Shown here one piece after another: positions 40,544 to 48,115 of a DNA stretch of 48,115 bases. The notes below the pieces were generated by a model, which was not told the DNA's origin, did not search any database, and was given only the letters and a program-made list of their open reading frames with translations. This DNA is from JAHHTP01 sp964587555 (GTDB taxonomy: Bacteria > Bacillota > Clostridia > Oscillospirales > Ruminococcaceae). Made by a program: the position numbers and the translations under genes. The stretch spans positions 1-48,115 of the forward strand of contig CAZPLR010000011.1 in the NCBI GenBank assembly GCA_964587555.1, in the 5' to 3' direction. How positions within the stretch are numbered: position 1 is the first letter of the stretch; every line of letters starts with the position of its first letter.

Positions 40544-42451
40544 TTATCCCGCGTTTTCTTCAAAATTACCGGTATAGAGCTGATAATATTTCCCTTTCTG
40601 CGCGATGAGCTGGTCATGCGTGCCGCGCTCGATGATCCTGCCCTGCTCCAACACGATGATACAATCGCTGTTGCGGACGGTCGAAAGACGGTGCGCAATG
40701 ACAAAGGTGGTTCTGCCGTACATCAATCCGTCCATGCCGCGCTGTACCAGCATCTCGGTACGGGTGTCGATCGAGGACGTCGCTTCATCCAGAATAAGCA
40801 CCGGCGGGTCTGCGACTGCCGCGCGCGCAATTGCAAGCAGCTGCCGCTGTCCCTGCGAAAGATTGCCGCCGTCGCCGGTCAGCATCGTCTGATATCCGTC
40901 CGGCAAACGTCTGATAAAGCCGTCGGCGTTGGCGAGCATCGCCGCAGCCATGCACTCCTCGTCGCTTGCGTCTAGGTTGCCGTAGCGGATATTCTCCATG
41001 ACCGTCCCGGTAAACAGGTGTGTATCCTGCAATACCACGCCGAGCGAACGCCGCAGATCCGGCTTTTTGATCTTGCCGATATTGATGCCGTCGTAGCGGA
41101 TTTTGCCGTCTTGAATGTCATAGAATCGATTGATCAGGTTGGTGATGGTCGTTTTGCCCGCGCCGGTACTGCCGACAAAGGCAATTTTCTGTCCCGGCTT
41201 TGCGTACAGATTAATATCGTGCAGCACCGTCTTTTCCGGAACATAGCCGAAGTCCACATCCTCCAGCACAACGGCGCCTGCCAAGCGGGTATAGGTAACA
41301 TTTCCTTCCTCCTGATGCGGGTGTTTCCACGCCCAGACGTTGGTTTTTTCCTCACACTCGACAAGGCTGCCATCCGCCAGTTCCTTGGCGTTGACCAGTG
41401 TGACATAGCCCTCGTCGGTCTCCGCCGGCTCATCCATCAGGTCAAAGATTCGCTGCGCACCCGCAAGCGCCATGATGATGCTGTTGGTCTGCGTACTGAC
41501 CTGCGAAATAGGCTGGCTGAAATTGCGGTTGAGCGTTAAAAACGACACCAGCGTGCCGATCGTGACCCCGCCGAAATTCAAAAGTGACATCACCGCGCCT
41601 AACACAGCGCACAGCACATAGCTGCAGTTGCCGAGCTGCGCCATCACCGGCATCATGATATTCGCATAAGAGTTTGCGTTGCAGGCGGTATCGCGCAGCG
41701 TTTCATTGATCGCCTTAAAATCCTCCAAAGCCTTCTCTTCGTGGCAGAATACCTTGACAACCTTCTGCCCCTCCATCATCTCTTCGATATAGCCGTTGAC
41801 TGCACCAAGCGCACGCTGTTGTGCGATAAAGTACGTTGAGGATTTTCCCGCAAGCTTTTTGGTGACAAGCAGCATCACCGCCACCATCACAAGGGTTAAA
41901 AGGGTAAGCGGAACATCCAAGATAATCATGCTGACAAATACGCTGACAATGGTCACAACGCTGGAAACGATCTGCGGGAGGCTCTGCCCAATGAGCTGCC
42001 GCAGCGTATCGGTGTCGTTGGTGTAGATTGACATGATATCGCCGTGCGCGTGGGCGTCAAAATAGCGGATCGGCAGCTCCTGCATACGCTCAAAGAGCTG
42101 GATACGTATATCCCGCATCGTACCCTGTGAAACGTTAACCATCACGCGGTTGTAAATATATGAGAAAATAATCGCCAGCGCGTAAACGCTTCCCATTTGC
42201 AGCAGCATTCCTGCAAGCCCGGAATAATCTGGATCTTGCTGCCCGACCAGCGGGAGAATATAATCGTCGATCAGCGACTGCATCAGCACGGTGCCGCGCA
42301 CGCTGAAGATCGCCGTTCCGATGATACAGACGACCACGATAATGCATTGGATCGCGTATTTTTTCATTAACAGCTTCAAAATCCGCCCAAGCAATTGCAT
42401 CGGATTCTTTACCTTTGGCTTCGGCATGCCCGGCAAATCTTTTTTCGCCAT
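40544..42451 (-). CDS. ABC exporter half-transporter, catalytic partner
   Basis: A 635-residue membrane ATPase, the second half of a heterodimeric multidrug-type exporter. Six membrane helices lie in residues about 35-330. An insertion of about 50 residues then links to the nucleotide domain, as in BmrD-type proteins. Walker A is GSTGAGKTT, the signature is LSQGQRQ, and Walker B LILDEATSSID has the catalytic Glu (E556). The ATG comes 2 nt after the stop codon of the partner gene. An intact Glu here and its absence in the partner are the mark of an asymmetric exporter such as BmrCD or LmrCD. Substrates are not known. Confidence 0.93.
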   Translation of the reverse strand: MAKKDLPGMPKPKVKNPMQLLGRILKLLMKKYAIQCIIVVVCIIGTAIFSVRGTVLMQSLIDDYILPLVGQQDPDYSGLAGMLLQMGSVYALAIIFSYIYNRVMVNVSQGTMRDIRIQLFERMQELPIRYFDAHAHGDIMSIYTNDTDTLRQLIGQSLPQIVSSVVTIVSVFVSMIILDVPLTLLTLVMVAVMLLVTKKLAGKSSTYFIAQQRALGAVNGYIEEMMEGQKVVKVFCHEEKALEDFKAINETLRDTACNANSYANIMMPVMAQLGNCSYVLCAVLGAVMSLLNFGGVTIGTLVSFLTLNRNFSQPISQVSTQTNSIIMALAGAQRIFDLMDEPAETDEGYVTLVNAKELADGSLVECEEKTNVWAWKHPHQEEGNVTYTRLAGAVVLEDVDFGYVPEKTVLHDINLYAKPGQKIAFVGSTGAGKTTITNLINRFYDIQDGKIRYDGINIGKIKKPDLRRSLGVVLQDTHLFTGTVMENIRYGNLDASDEECMAAAMLANADGFIRRLPDGYQTMLTGDGGNLSQGQRQLLAIARAAVADPPVLILDEATSSIDTRTEMLVQRGMDGLMYGRTTFVIAHRLSTVRNSDCIIVLEQGRIIERGTHDQLIAQKGKYYQLYTGNFEENAG

Positions 42452-42453
42452 AA

Positions 42454-44202
42454 TTACTCTCCCCCTTTCTCGTCGAAATCTCCGCCGCCCTTGGTCTGGC
42501 CCTCGTAGATTTCCTGATAGATCGGATTTGTTTTCAAAAGGTTTTCGTGCGTGTCAAAGCCTGTCACCTTGCCGTCGTCCAGCACGATGATGCGGTCGGC
42601 GCTTTCCACGCTGGAAATTCTCTGCGCAATGATAAATTTCGTCGTGTTCGGAATCTCCTCTTTGAACGCCCTGCGGATTTTCGCGTCGGTCGCAGTATCA
42701 ACCGCTGAGGTTGAGTCATCCAAAATCAGAATCTTCGGCTTTTTCAAAAGAGCTCTGGCAATGCAAAGCCGCTGCTTCTGCCCGCCGGAAACGTTGGTTC
42801 CGCCCTGCGAAATCATGGTTTGATAGCCGTCTGGGAAAGCGGAGATAAAATCGTCCGCACAGGCAAGCTTGCATACGCGCACGCAATCCTCCTCGGTGGC
42901 GTTTTCATCGCCCCAGCGCAGATTATCGAGGATTGTACCGGAAAAAAGAACATTCTTCTGCAATACAACGGCGACCTGATTGCGCAGCGTGTCAAGATCA
43001 TAGCCTCTAACGTCCTTTCCTCCAACCTTCACACTCCCTCCGTCCACATCGTAAAGCCTTGGAATCAGGCTGACAAGGCTGGACTTCGAGCTGCCGGTAC
43101 CTCCAATAATGCCGATCGTTTCTCCGGCGCGGATATGCAGCTCCACATTCTGCAAAACCGGATTCCCGCTGCCATGCTTATAGGTAAAGCTGACGTTTTC
43201 AAAATCTACGCTGCCGTCGGCAACCTCTGTCAACGCATCTTCCGGGCTGTAAAGATCGGGCTTCTCGTTTAACACTGCGGTAATACGGCGCATACTGGAA
43301 ACGCTCATGGTAATCATAACAAAGATCATCGAGATCATCATAAGGCTGCTTAAGATTACGGTGCAATAGGTAAACAGGCTGGAAAGCTCTCCCGTTCCCA
43401 GCTCTCCGGAGGTAATCAAGCTCGCGCCGACCCACGAAATTGCCAAGATGCTGCCGTACATGGAGATCATCATAAACGGACTGTTCAATACAAGCCTGCT
43501 TTCCGCGCGGACAAATAGCTTATAAATCGCCTGCGCCGCTTTGGAAAATTTGCTTTTTTCAAAATCCTCGCGGACAAAGGATTTTACTACCCTGATGCCG
43601 GAGATGTTTTCCTGCACACTCTCATTCAATGCGTCGTATTTCTTAAACACCTGATCAAACAGGCGGAAGGTGCTGCTCATAATGATCGCCAGCACAATTC
43701 CCAAAACAACCATCGCCGCAACGAACACAAGGCTGATCTTCCCGCTGATCGAAAACGACGCGACCAAAGCGACAATCAGCATGATCGGAGCACGCACACA
43801 CATACGCAGCGTCATCTGATAGGCGTTCTGCACATTTGTAACGTCGGTCGTCAAACGGGTAATCAGCCCGGAGGTGCTGAACTTATCAATATTGGAAAAC
43901 GAAAATTTCTGAATGTTTTCATACATGGCGTTGCGCAGGTTACAGGCAAAGCCGCTGGACGCCTTCGCGGCGACCCTTCCGGCGGCAACGCCAAACAGCA
44001 GCCCGATCGCCGCCATAACGATCATGATGCCGCCGCATAGATAAACATGGCTGTAATTGCCCTTCTGAATACCATCGTCAATCATCGACGCCATAATCAA
44101 CGGAATGATAAGCTCTAATACCGCTTCCAATCCGGTGAATATCGGTGTCAGGATCGAAGCCTTTTTATACTGCTTTACCTGTGCCAACAAGGTTTTCAGC
44201 AT
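42454..44202 (-). CDS. ABC exporter half-transporter, degenerate-site partner
   Basis: A 582-residue half-transporter with six membrane helices (residues about 15-320) and a nucleotide domain. Walker A reads GGTGSSKS (K373), where the usual Gly before Lys is Ser. The signature is VSGGQKQ, and Walker B is LILDDSTSAVD with Asp496 in place of the catalytic Glu. It therefore supplies the non-hydrolysing site in the heterodimer with the next gene. GAAAGGAGAG lies before the chosen ATG; the longer frame would overlap the MarR gene. Operon order is marR, this gene, then the catalytic partner. Confidence 0.92.
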   Translation of the reverse strand: MLKTLLAQVKQYKKASILTPIFTGLEAVLELIIPLIMASMIDDGIQKGNYSHVYLCGGIMIVMAAIGLLFGVAAGRVAAKASSGFACNLRNAMYENIQKFSFSNIDKFSTSGLITRLTTDVTNVQNAYQMTLRMCVRAPIMLIVALVASFSISGKISLVFVAAMVVLGIVLAIIMSSTFRLFDQVFKKYDALNESVQENISGIRVVKSFVREDFEKSKFSKAAQAIYKLFVRAESRLVLNSPFMMISMYGSILAISWVGASLITSGELGTGELSSLFTYCTVILSSLMMISMIFVMITMSVSSMRRITAVLNEKPDLYSPEDALTEVADGSVDFENVSFTYKHGSGNPVLQNVELHIRAGETIGIIGGTGSSKSSLVSLIPRLYDVDGGSVKVGGKDVRGYDLDTLRNQVAVVLQKNVLFSGTILDNLRWGDENATEEDCVRVCKLACADDFISAFPDGYQTMISQGGTNVSGGQKQRLCIARALLKKPKILILDDSTSAVDTATDAKIRRAFKEEIPNTTKFIIAQRISSVESADRIIVLDDGKVTGFDTHENLLKTNPIYQEIYEGQTKGGGDFDEKGGE

Positions 44203-44215
44203 AGAATCTCTCCTT

Positions 44216-44671
44216 TCAAAAATCATCCTCAGCAATAGGCTGGCTTGCCGATTCAATCTCAAGCATTTTTGTCGCCAGATAAACAAAGTTCCTTGCGTCC
44301 TCTAGTCCAAGCTGGCTCAGCTTGCTGGATACGCTGCGTACCACGGCTTCATGCTGTTTTAAAATGCACGCTTTTCCCTTTGGCGTGATAAGGACAAGGA
44401 CGGTTCGCTTATCTTCCTTCCCCCTGCGCCGCATAACGTATCCCTTTTTCTCCAACGCCTTCAGCGCTGCGGCAATGCAGGGCGTGCTGACACGCATCCG
44501 CCTGCTCAGCTCACCGGCTGTCACGTTGTCCTCTTCAAAAGCCAGATAGAGCAGGACCGCTTTTTTTGCCTCGCTGAGATAATTTCCGCTCTGGAACACC
44601 GGTCTGGGGCTGAGCGCAAGCTTTCGCGTCCAATCCGATGCGAGCGCCAGATATTCATCCTCCTCGTCCAT
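44216..44671 (-). CDS. MarR-family transcriptional regulator
   Basis: A 151-residue winged-helix repressor-type protein. The helix-turn-helix is VTAGELSRRMRVSTPCIAAALKALEKKG, and the wing is MRRRGKEDKRTVLVLITPKG, both classic MarR features. AAAGGAGGTG precedes the ATG. It is the first gene of the operon with the two ABC exporter genes (13-nt gap to the first). Three inverted repeats directly downstream of its promoter are likely its own operators. I infer that it represses the exporter until a toxic ligand binds. Confidence 0.92.
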   Translation of the reverse strand: MDEEDEYLALASDWTRKLALSPRPVFQSGNYLSEAKKAVLLYLAFEEDNVTAGELSRRMRVSTPCIAAALKALEKKGYVMRRRGKEDKRTVLVLITPKGKACILKQHEAVVRSVSSKLSQLGLEDARNFVYLATKMLEIESASQPIAEDDF

Positions 44672-44693
44672 TTCATCACCTCCTTTAAATTAT

Positions 44694-44734
44694 CTAATTC
44701 AATTAGCTAATCTTATTAGATAGCATATCGCTAT
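44694..44734. promoter_or_regulatory. Three tandem inverted repeats, probable MarR operators
   Basis: Consecutive dyads lie between the promoter and the marR start: CTAATT-C-AATTAG (44694-44706), CTAAT-N3-ATTAG (44707-44719) and ATAGC-N5-GCTAT (44720-44734). Placement over the transcription start suits repression. Confidence 0.8.
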
Positions 44735-44739
44735 TAGAT

Positions 44740-44768
44740 ATCATATCACCGCTTCCGCGCGCTGTCAA
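44740..44768 (-). promoter_or_regulatory. Promoter of marR-ABC exporter operon
   Basis: Minus-strand TTGACA and TATGAT with a 17-nt spacer, directly upstream of the operator repeats. Confidence 0.88.
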
Positions 44769-44839
44769 GGGGACAAAAAAAGTTTACAAATCAACTTCAA
44801 ATTATCAAAAAAACACTGCGGGAATACCGTAAAAAAGTT

Positions 44840-44868
44840 TTGACATTTTTTCAAAAATATGTTAAACT
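44840..44868 (+). promoter_or_regulatory. Promoter of flavodoxin-like gene
   Basis: TTGACA and TAAACT with a 17-nt spacer, about 80 nt before the start codon. Confidence 0.8.
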
Positions 44869-44947
44869 AGAAGTGAAATACATCGCCGCAAGAAAAACGG
44901 CACAACGGTAATCCCACCGCAAAATAAAGAATAAAGGAGAATACATC

Positions 44948-45376
44948 ATGGCAAAGATTCAAGTACTTTACACCATCAAAAAAGAAGGCGTTCAAGACAA
45001 TCCTGAGGTAATCGCAACCGCTGTCGGCGCCGCTTTAAAAGCGAAAAGCGACAAAATTCCGCCAGCCTATATGCCGGAAAACCAATCGCTGGTCGTCCTT
45101 GTTTTTGAAAACAACGGCAAGCTGGATAAGAGCCTGACCAAGCTCTGTCAAGAGATTACCCCGAAGCGTTCTGTAAACGCCGCGTTCATCATTCTTTCTA
45201 AGGATGGCAGCACCGACGGCGGCGAGGCGGAAGCGCTGCTCACCCGCAACGGCGTAAAGATCATCGATAAGCTGGGCGTTGCCGTAAAGGGCGGCTTCTT
45301 AAAGTCCGGCAAGGTGACCGACGAGGATGTCAAGAACGCGGTAGCATTTGCCGAAAAAGCGGCTGCCGCCCTGTAA
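44948..45376 (+). CDS. Flavodoxin-like protein without FMN phosphate loop
   Basis: A 142-residue cytosolic protein whose order of strands and helices resembles a short flavodoxin: KIQVLYTI first strand, then helix (EVIATAVGAALKA), SLVVLVFE, helix, NAAFIILSKDG, EALLTRNGVKIIDKLGV, and a last helix. The usual phosphate loop TxTGNT after strand 1 is replaced by KKEGVQDNP, so it may not bind FMN normally. AAGGAG precedes the ATG. It has its own consensus promoter and strong terminator. I cannot assign a partner; the fold assignment is inference. Confidence 0.72.
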   Translation: MAKIQVLYTIKKEGVQDNPEVIATAVGAALKAKSDKIPPAYMPENQSLVVLVFENNGKLDKSLTKLCQEITPKRSVNAAFIILSKDGSTDGGEAEALLTRNGVKIIDKLGVAVKGGFLKSGKVTDEDVKNAVAFAEKAAAAL

Positions 45377-45462
45377 AGCGCGCAAAGCCCGCGTCCTTTT
45401 TACGAAATCGAGGGCAGAACGGCAATACATCTCCGGCTGATGACGTTTTCAACGGAAAATCG

Positions 45463-45498
45463 AAAAAGCTGCGGATATCGCTTATCCGCAGCTTTTTT
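45463..45498 (+). terminator. Terminator of flavodoxin-like gene
   Basis: A 15-bp hairpin aaaaagctgcggata/tatccgcagcttttt with a 5-nt loop and T-run. Its last base touches the stop codon of the convergent phosphoesterase gene, and the A-rich left arm can serve that gene too. Confidence 0.92.
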
Positions 45499-46106
45499 CA
45501 TACCTTCTTCCCCGCCGGGTCATAGTCAAACACATACCGCTCATAGCCGTTGATCACAGTAGTATCCCCGTACCGGCAGATACGGGGATGCCTGCCGTAA
45601 TTGAGATGCACATGACCGTGCAGATGATAATACGGCTTATACTCGTCGAGCAGCATATTAAACGCCTTAAAGCCTGTGTGCGGGAGGTCGTTCCCATCGT
45701 TTAGCCCAAATGCAGGCGCATGGGTCACTAAAATATCAAAGCCTTTCTTCTTTTTGAGCTTGTACCGCAGCTTCTTGACCCGCTTGACCATCTCCTGCTG
45801 GGTGTATTGGTATGTGCCGTAGCGGTAGCGGATCGATCCGCCAAGCCCTAAAATGCGCACGCCTTGGAAATCGTAAATATCGTCCTCAATGCAAATACAG
45901 CCTTCCGGCGGATGCTCCTTGTACCGCTCGTCATGGTTGCCGTGGATGTACAGCACCGGCGCGCTGGTAAAGGTAACGAGAAAGGAAAGGTATTCCGCCT
46001 TCAAATCGCCGCAGGAGATAATAAGATCGATCCCCGCGAGCTTTTTGCGGTCGAAATAGTCCCAAAGCGCCGGGCATTCCTGATCCGCCAAAACAAGTAT
46101 TCTCAT
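45498..46106 (-). CDS. Calcineurin-like metallophosphoesterase
   Basis: A 202-residue phosphoesterase with the two-metal calcineurin fold. Motifs in order are LADQE (D8; the usual DxH reads DxE), SCGDL, HGNHDERY, LVTHAP and HGHVH. The GLGGSIRYR segment and length place it with YfcE/MJ0936-like enzymes that cleave phosphodiesters or small phosphomonoesters. No signal peptide is present. GAAAGGA precedes the ATG. It begins 15 nt after the ParB-like/BMP protein and is surely in the same operon, which hints at a nucleotide or nucleoside-related role. Confidence 0.88.
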   Translation of the reverse strand: MRILVLADQECPALWDYFDRKKLAGIDLIISCGDLKAEYLSFLVTFTSAPVLYIHGNHDERYKEHPPEGCICIEDDIYDFQGVRILGLGGSIRYRYGTYQYTQQEMVKRVKKLRYKLKKKKGFDILVTHAPAFGLNDGNDLPHTGFKAFNMLLDEYKPYYHLHGHVHLNYGRHPRICRYGDTTVINGYERYVFDYDPAGKKV

Positions 46107-46121
46107 AATGGTTCCTTTCTT

Positions 46122-48056
46122 TTATTCCTTTTCCGCCGCCTTTTGCTTTGCCTTGACGTCGGTCAGCGGCTCAATCCCCTGTAAACGCATTAGCGCCTGA
46201 TCCGCCTGTGAAAGCTCGGTGTATTCCGGAATCCTGCCGACAATGTTGTCAAGCAGCCAATCGATTTTAATGATCTCCTCCGGCGATAAAACGCTGTCCT
46301 CCTTCGAAGTGATCTGTCCCTCGCTGCTGGTGAGGATGCCGGAGAACGGGTTCACGACGCCCGCAGCGATTCCCTGCCGCAGAAAACGCACCAACTGCTT
46401 GACGCTCTGGGAAACGCTGCTGCCGCAGATAATATCGACCACACCGGTCGAAATACCCCACCAATAATTGATCGCCTTTTTTTCCTCTTTCCAGCTTCCA
46501 TCAAACATGGAGCGGATGATCTTTTCATATAGATTGCCCCAATCGAGCATTACCATCGCAATATTCGGCTTGCCGCTCTCTAGATCGTAAAGCCCGAAGG
46601 TCCGCTGCGGTGAACCGGGCGTCACCCAGTCGTCGCCGGAGATCAGACTAATCCCCTTCTCCCGCAGATTCTTCTCCGGGTCATTTCCCGCAACGCAGTT
46701 CCACTCCAGATGAACCTTCGCGTGCGGATTGACCATCCGCACGCCGATCGCAAACGCATTGATACTCGCCATCTCGCCGTAGATCGGAGTCTGCGCAATG
46801 TAGCCGATCTTACCGCGCTGGGTCATAGCGCCTGCGATAACCCCAAGCAGGAATTTTGCCTCGTAGGTTCTGGCATAGTAGGTGCGGATCGACGGATGAT
46901 TGGTGTTTAACGAGCAGTTCAAAAACCGTACGTTCGGATGCTCGATCGCCGCCTTTAGCGTTGCGGTGAGCATGACTGGGGTCGTGGTAAAAATCACGTT
47001 ATTCCCGTCAAGCACGGCTTGATCGATCCGCTTTGCCGTATTTTCCGGACTGGTGTTTTCATAGAATTTGGTCACAAGCATCCTCGGCGGGAACACTCGC
47101 TCCAAATACCGTCTGCCCAGCTCGTGTCCATAGGTCCAGCTAGAATTTTTTACCGTCTTGTCACAGATGAACGCAGCGGATATCTGCTTGACCTTCCCCT
47201 CGCCGAACATTCCAGTGATGATACCCTTTTTCTCTCCTGCGGTCGGCTGCATCTGGAGCGCGCGCTCGGTTTCCGGCTGAAGCGCCTCGATCTCCTTCCA
47301 GATGTTTTCCAGCGCGTTTTCCACCTCCTCCGTGGACTGCTCCCGCAGCGTAGCATAATCGTAGATCGCCAAATACCGCAGCATCGCGTCGGAAGGATAG
47401 ACCTTATTCAGCTTATACCCGCCGCAGTCCTCAAACGCCTTTTCAAACTTGACAAACGCGCTGCGGAAATCGCTGCAATCCTCTTTGGTCCACTTGGTGA
47501 CGGAAAACGGCAGCAGGTCGATCAGCTTTCCATAGGAGCCTTCATTTTTAAAGTTGAGGTAGTTTACACCGGAAATCTTGTAAAAATCCAGATATTCATA
47601 GTATAGGCGGCTTGCCTTGTCGTCGCTGCGCTCCGGTACCATCCGGATGACCGTCCCCGGAATGGAAACAGCGCCCAGCGCGCGCATGACCGAAACGCGC
47701 TTATTCCCCTCTTGGATAAAGAAGCGTCCCATAAACTCGTACGCTTTGATCGGGTCCTTTAAGCCCTCTTCCGCAAGCGCGTCATATAAAATCGCCCATT
47801 TTGCGGCAAACTCGGTTTTTGTATCCAAAAGCGGCATAAAATTTCCAGCAAAGGCATTTCTGCGCCCAACCGTCTTAGTGCCATGAATCATGCTCATCGG
47901 AATCTCTACAAGCCCTAAATTATTCTCCGCAACAATATTAACGCCGGGAATCACCTCGTCCAATACATGCAGATACGGATATTCGCCGGAGCCGATCATA
48001 CTCCGGTAGTACTTCTGACCCGCTTTCAGCGCTTTGGTATAATCGTCCATTGCCAT
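46122..48056 (-). CDS. ParB-like domain fused to BMP/PnrA-type ligand-binding domain, no signal peptide
   Basis: A 644-residue protein. Residues about 45-142 resemble a ParB/sulfiredoxin-type N-terminal domain: IPMSMIHGTKTVGRR, DPIKAYEF, then EGNKRVSVMRALG followed by SIPGTVIR. A helical linker spans about 150-280. Residues about 290-600 match the basic membrane protein (BMP/PnrA) periplasmic-binding fold that binds nucleosides in exported lipoproteins (SWTYGHELGRRYLE, LDGNNVIFTTTPVM, YEAKFLLGVIAGAMT, GKIGYIAQTP). There is no signal peptide, lipobox or membrane helix, so the protein should be cytoplasmic. AGGAGG lies 8 nt before the ATG at 48056; an ATG two codons earlier is only 2 nt from it. 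A phosphoesterase follows at 15 nt. The role is unknown: perhaps a soluble nucleoside or ligand sensor. Confidence 0.82.
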   Translation of the reverse strand: MAMDDYTKALKAGQKYYRSMIGSGEYPYLHVLDEVIPGVNIVAENNLGLVEIPMSMIHGTKTVGRRNAFAGNFMPLLDTKTEFAAKWAILYDALAEEGLKDPIKAYEFMGRFFIQEGNKRVSVMRALGAVSIPGTVIRMVPERSDDKASRLYYEYLDFYKISGVNYLNFKNEGSYGKLIDLLPFSVTKWTKEDCSDFRSAFVKFEKAFEDCGGYKLNKVYPSDAMLRYLAIYDYATLREQSTEEVENALENIWKEIEALQPETERALQMQPTAGEKKGIITGMFGEGKVKQISAAFICDKTVKNSSWTYGHELGRRYLERVFPPRMLVTKFYENTSPENTAKRIDQAVLDGNNVIFTTTPVMLTATLKAAIEHPNVRFLNCSLNTNHPSIRTYYARTYEAKFLLGVIAGAMTQRGKIGYIAQTPIYGEMASINAFAIGVRMVNPHAKVHLEWNCVAGNDPEKNLREKGISLISGDDWVTPGSPQRTFGLYDLESGKPNIAMVMLDWGNLYEKIIRSMFDGSWKEEKKAINYWWGISTGVVDIICGSSVSQSVKQLVRFLRQGIAAGVVNPFSGILTSSEGQITSKEDSVLSPEEIIKIDWLLDNIVGRIPEYTELSQADQALMRLQGIEPLTDVKAKQKAAEKE

Positions 48057-48115
48057 AGTCATTTCCTCCTTGAAGCTTTCTTCTTTTGCTTTTCTCTATA
48101 TCTACCTGTATTGTA

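Overview
The window reads as ordinary chromosome of a spore-forming, low-redox Firmicute of class Clostridia, most likely Oscillospirales/Ruminococcaceae-like. The grounds are the adjacent spoIIGA-sigE pair, a YlmC/YmxH sporulation-type protein, strong AGGAGG-type ribosome sites, TTGACA-N17-TATAAT promoters, a SAM-I riboswitch on metK, a CIRCE operator on htpG, FeoAB, and protein families typical of gut Clostridia. I see no phage, insertion sequence, CRISPR array or rRNA operon. Intergenic spaces are short and many genes end in clear intrinsic terminators.

Layout. Positions 1-5751 (minus) hold a zinc-ribbon protein, a GT4 glycosyltransferase, ROK glucokinase, mannose-6-phosphate isomerase, and then sigE and spoIIGA. 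Positions 5907-8300 (plus) are the helicase pcrA. Positions 8411-12016 (minus) are htpG with promoter and CIRCE, then metK with promoter, SAM-I riboswitch and terminator. Positions 12204-14506 (plus) are feoA-feoB, joined by an ATGA overlap. Positions 14612-16371 (minus) hold rpsT, an Rrf2 regulator and an unknown membrane-anchored protein; a perfectly repeated 41-bp promoter segment lies in front of each of the last two. Positions 16493-17348 (plus) are a lipoprotein, and 17414-18766 (minus) is gdhA.

Positions 19228-23775 (plus) hold a CPA2 antiporter, an ADP-ribosylglycohydrolase-fold protein and a GH20-like protein. Positions 23813-27386 (minus) are a GHL10-type protein, a signal-peptidase-like membrane protein that lacks the catalytic motif, YlmC/YmxH and an unknown protein. 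Positions 27528-31173 (plus) are mutY, a NifS-type cysteine desulfurase and thiI. Positions 31246-37622 (minus) hold a small unknown, a CPBP protease, trpS, a YfhO-type protein, a 67-residue unknown, a pyridoxal/pyridoxamine kinase and tRNA-Val(CAC). Positions 37701-40167 (plus) are a GH2 beta-mannosidase-like enzyme. Positions 40211-44768 (minus) hold a 53-residue membrane microprotein and a MarR-controlled heterodimeric ABC exporter. Positions 44840-45376 (plus) are a flavodoxin-like protein without a recognisable FMN loop. Positions 45498-48056 (minus) are a metallophosphoesterase and an unusual ParB-like/BMP-domain fusion with no signal peptide.

Functional themes. There is sugar entry and glycan processing (glucokinase, ManA, GT4, ADPRH-fold/GH20 pair, GHL10, beta-mannosidase). 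Sulfur and Fe-S metabolism is represented by the desulfurase-ThiI pair, the Fe-S protein MutY, an Rrf2 regulator with three cysteines, the SAM-controlled metK and FeoAB. Sporulation (SigE, SpoIIGA, YlmC) and stress handling (HtpG, ABC exporter) make up the rest. The window is mainly core genome. The least explained pieces are the ParB-BMP fusion, the duplicated promoter around 15.5 and 16.3 kb, the signal-peptidase-like pseudoenzyme and the ADPRH/GH20 pair.
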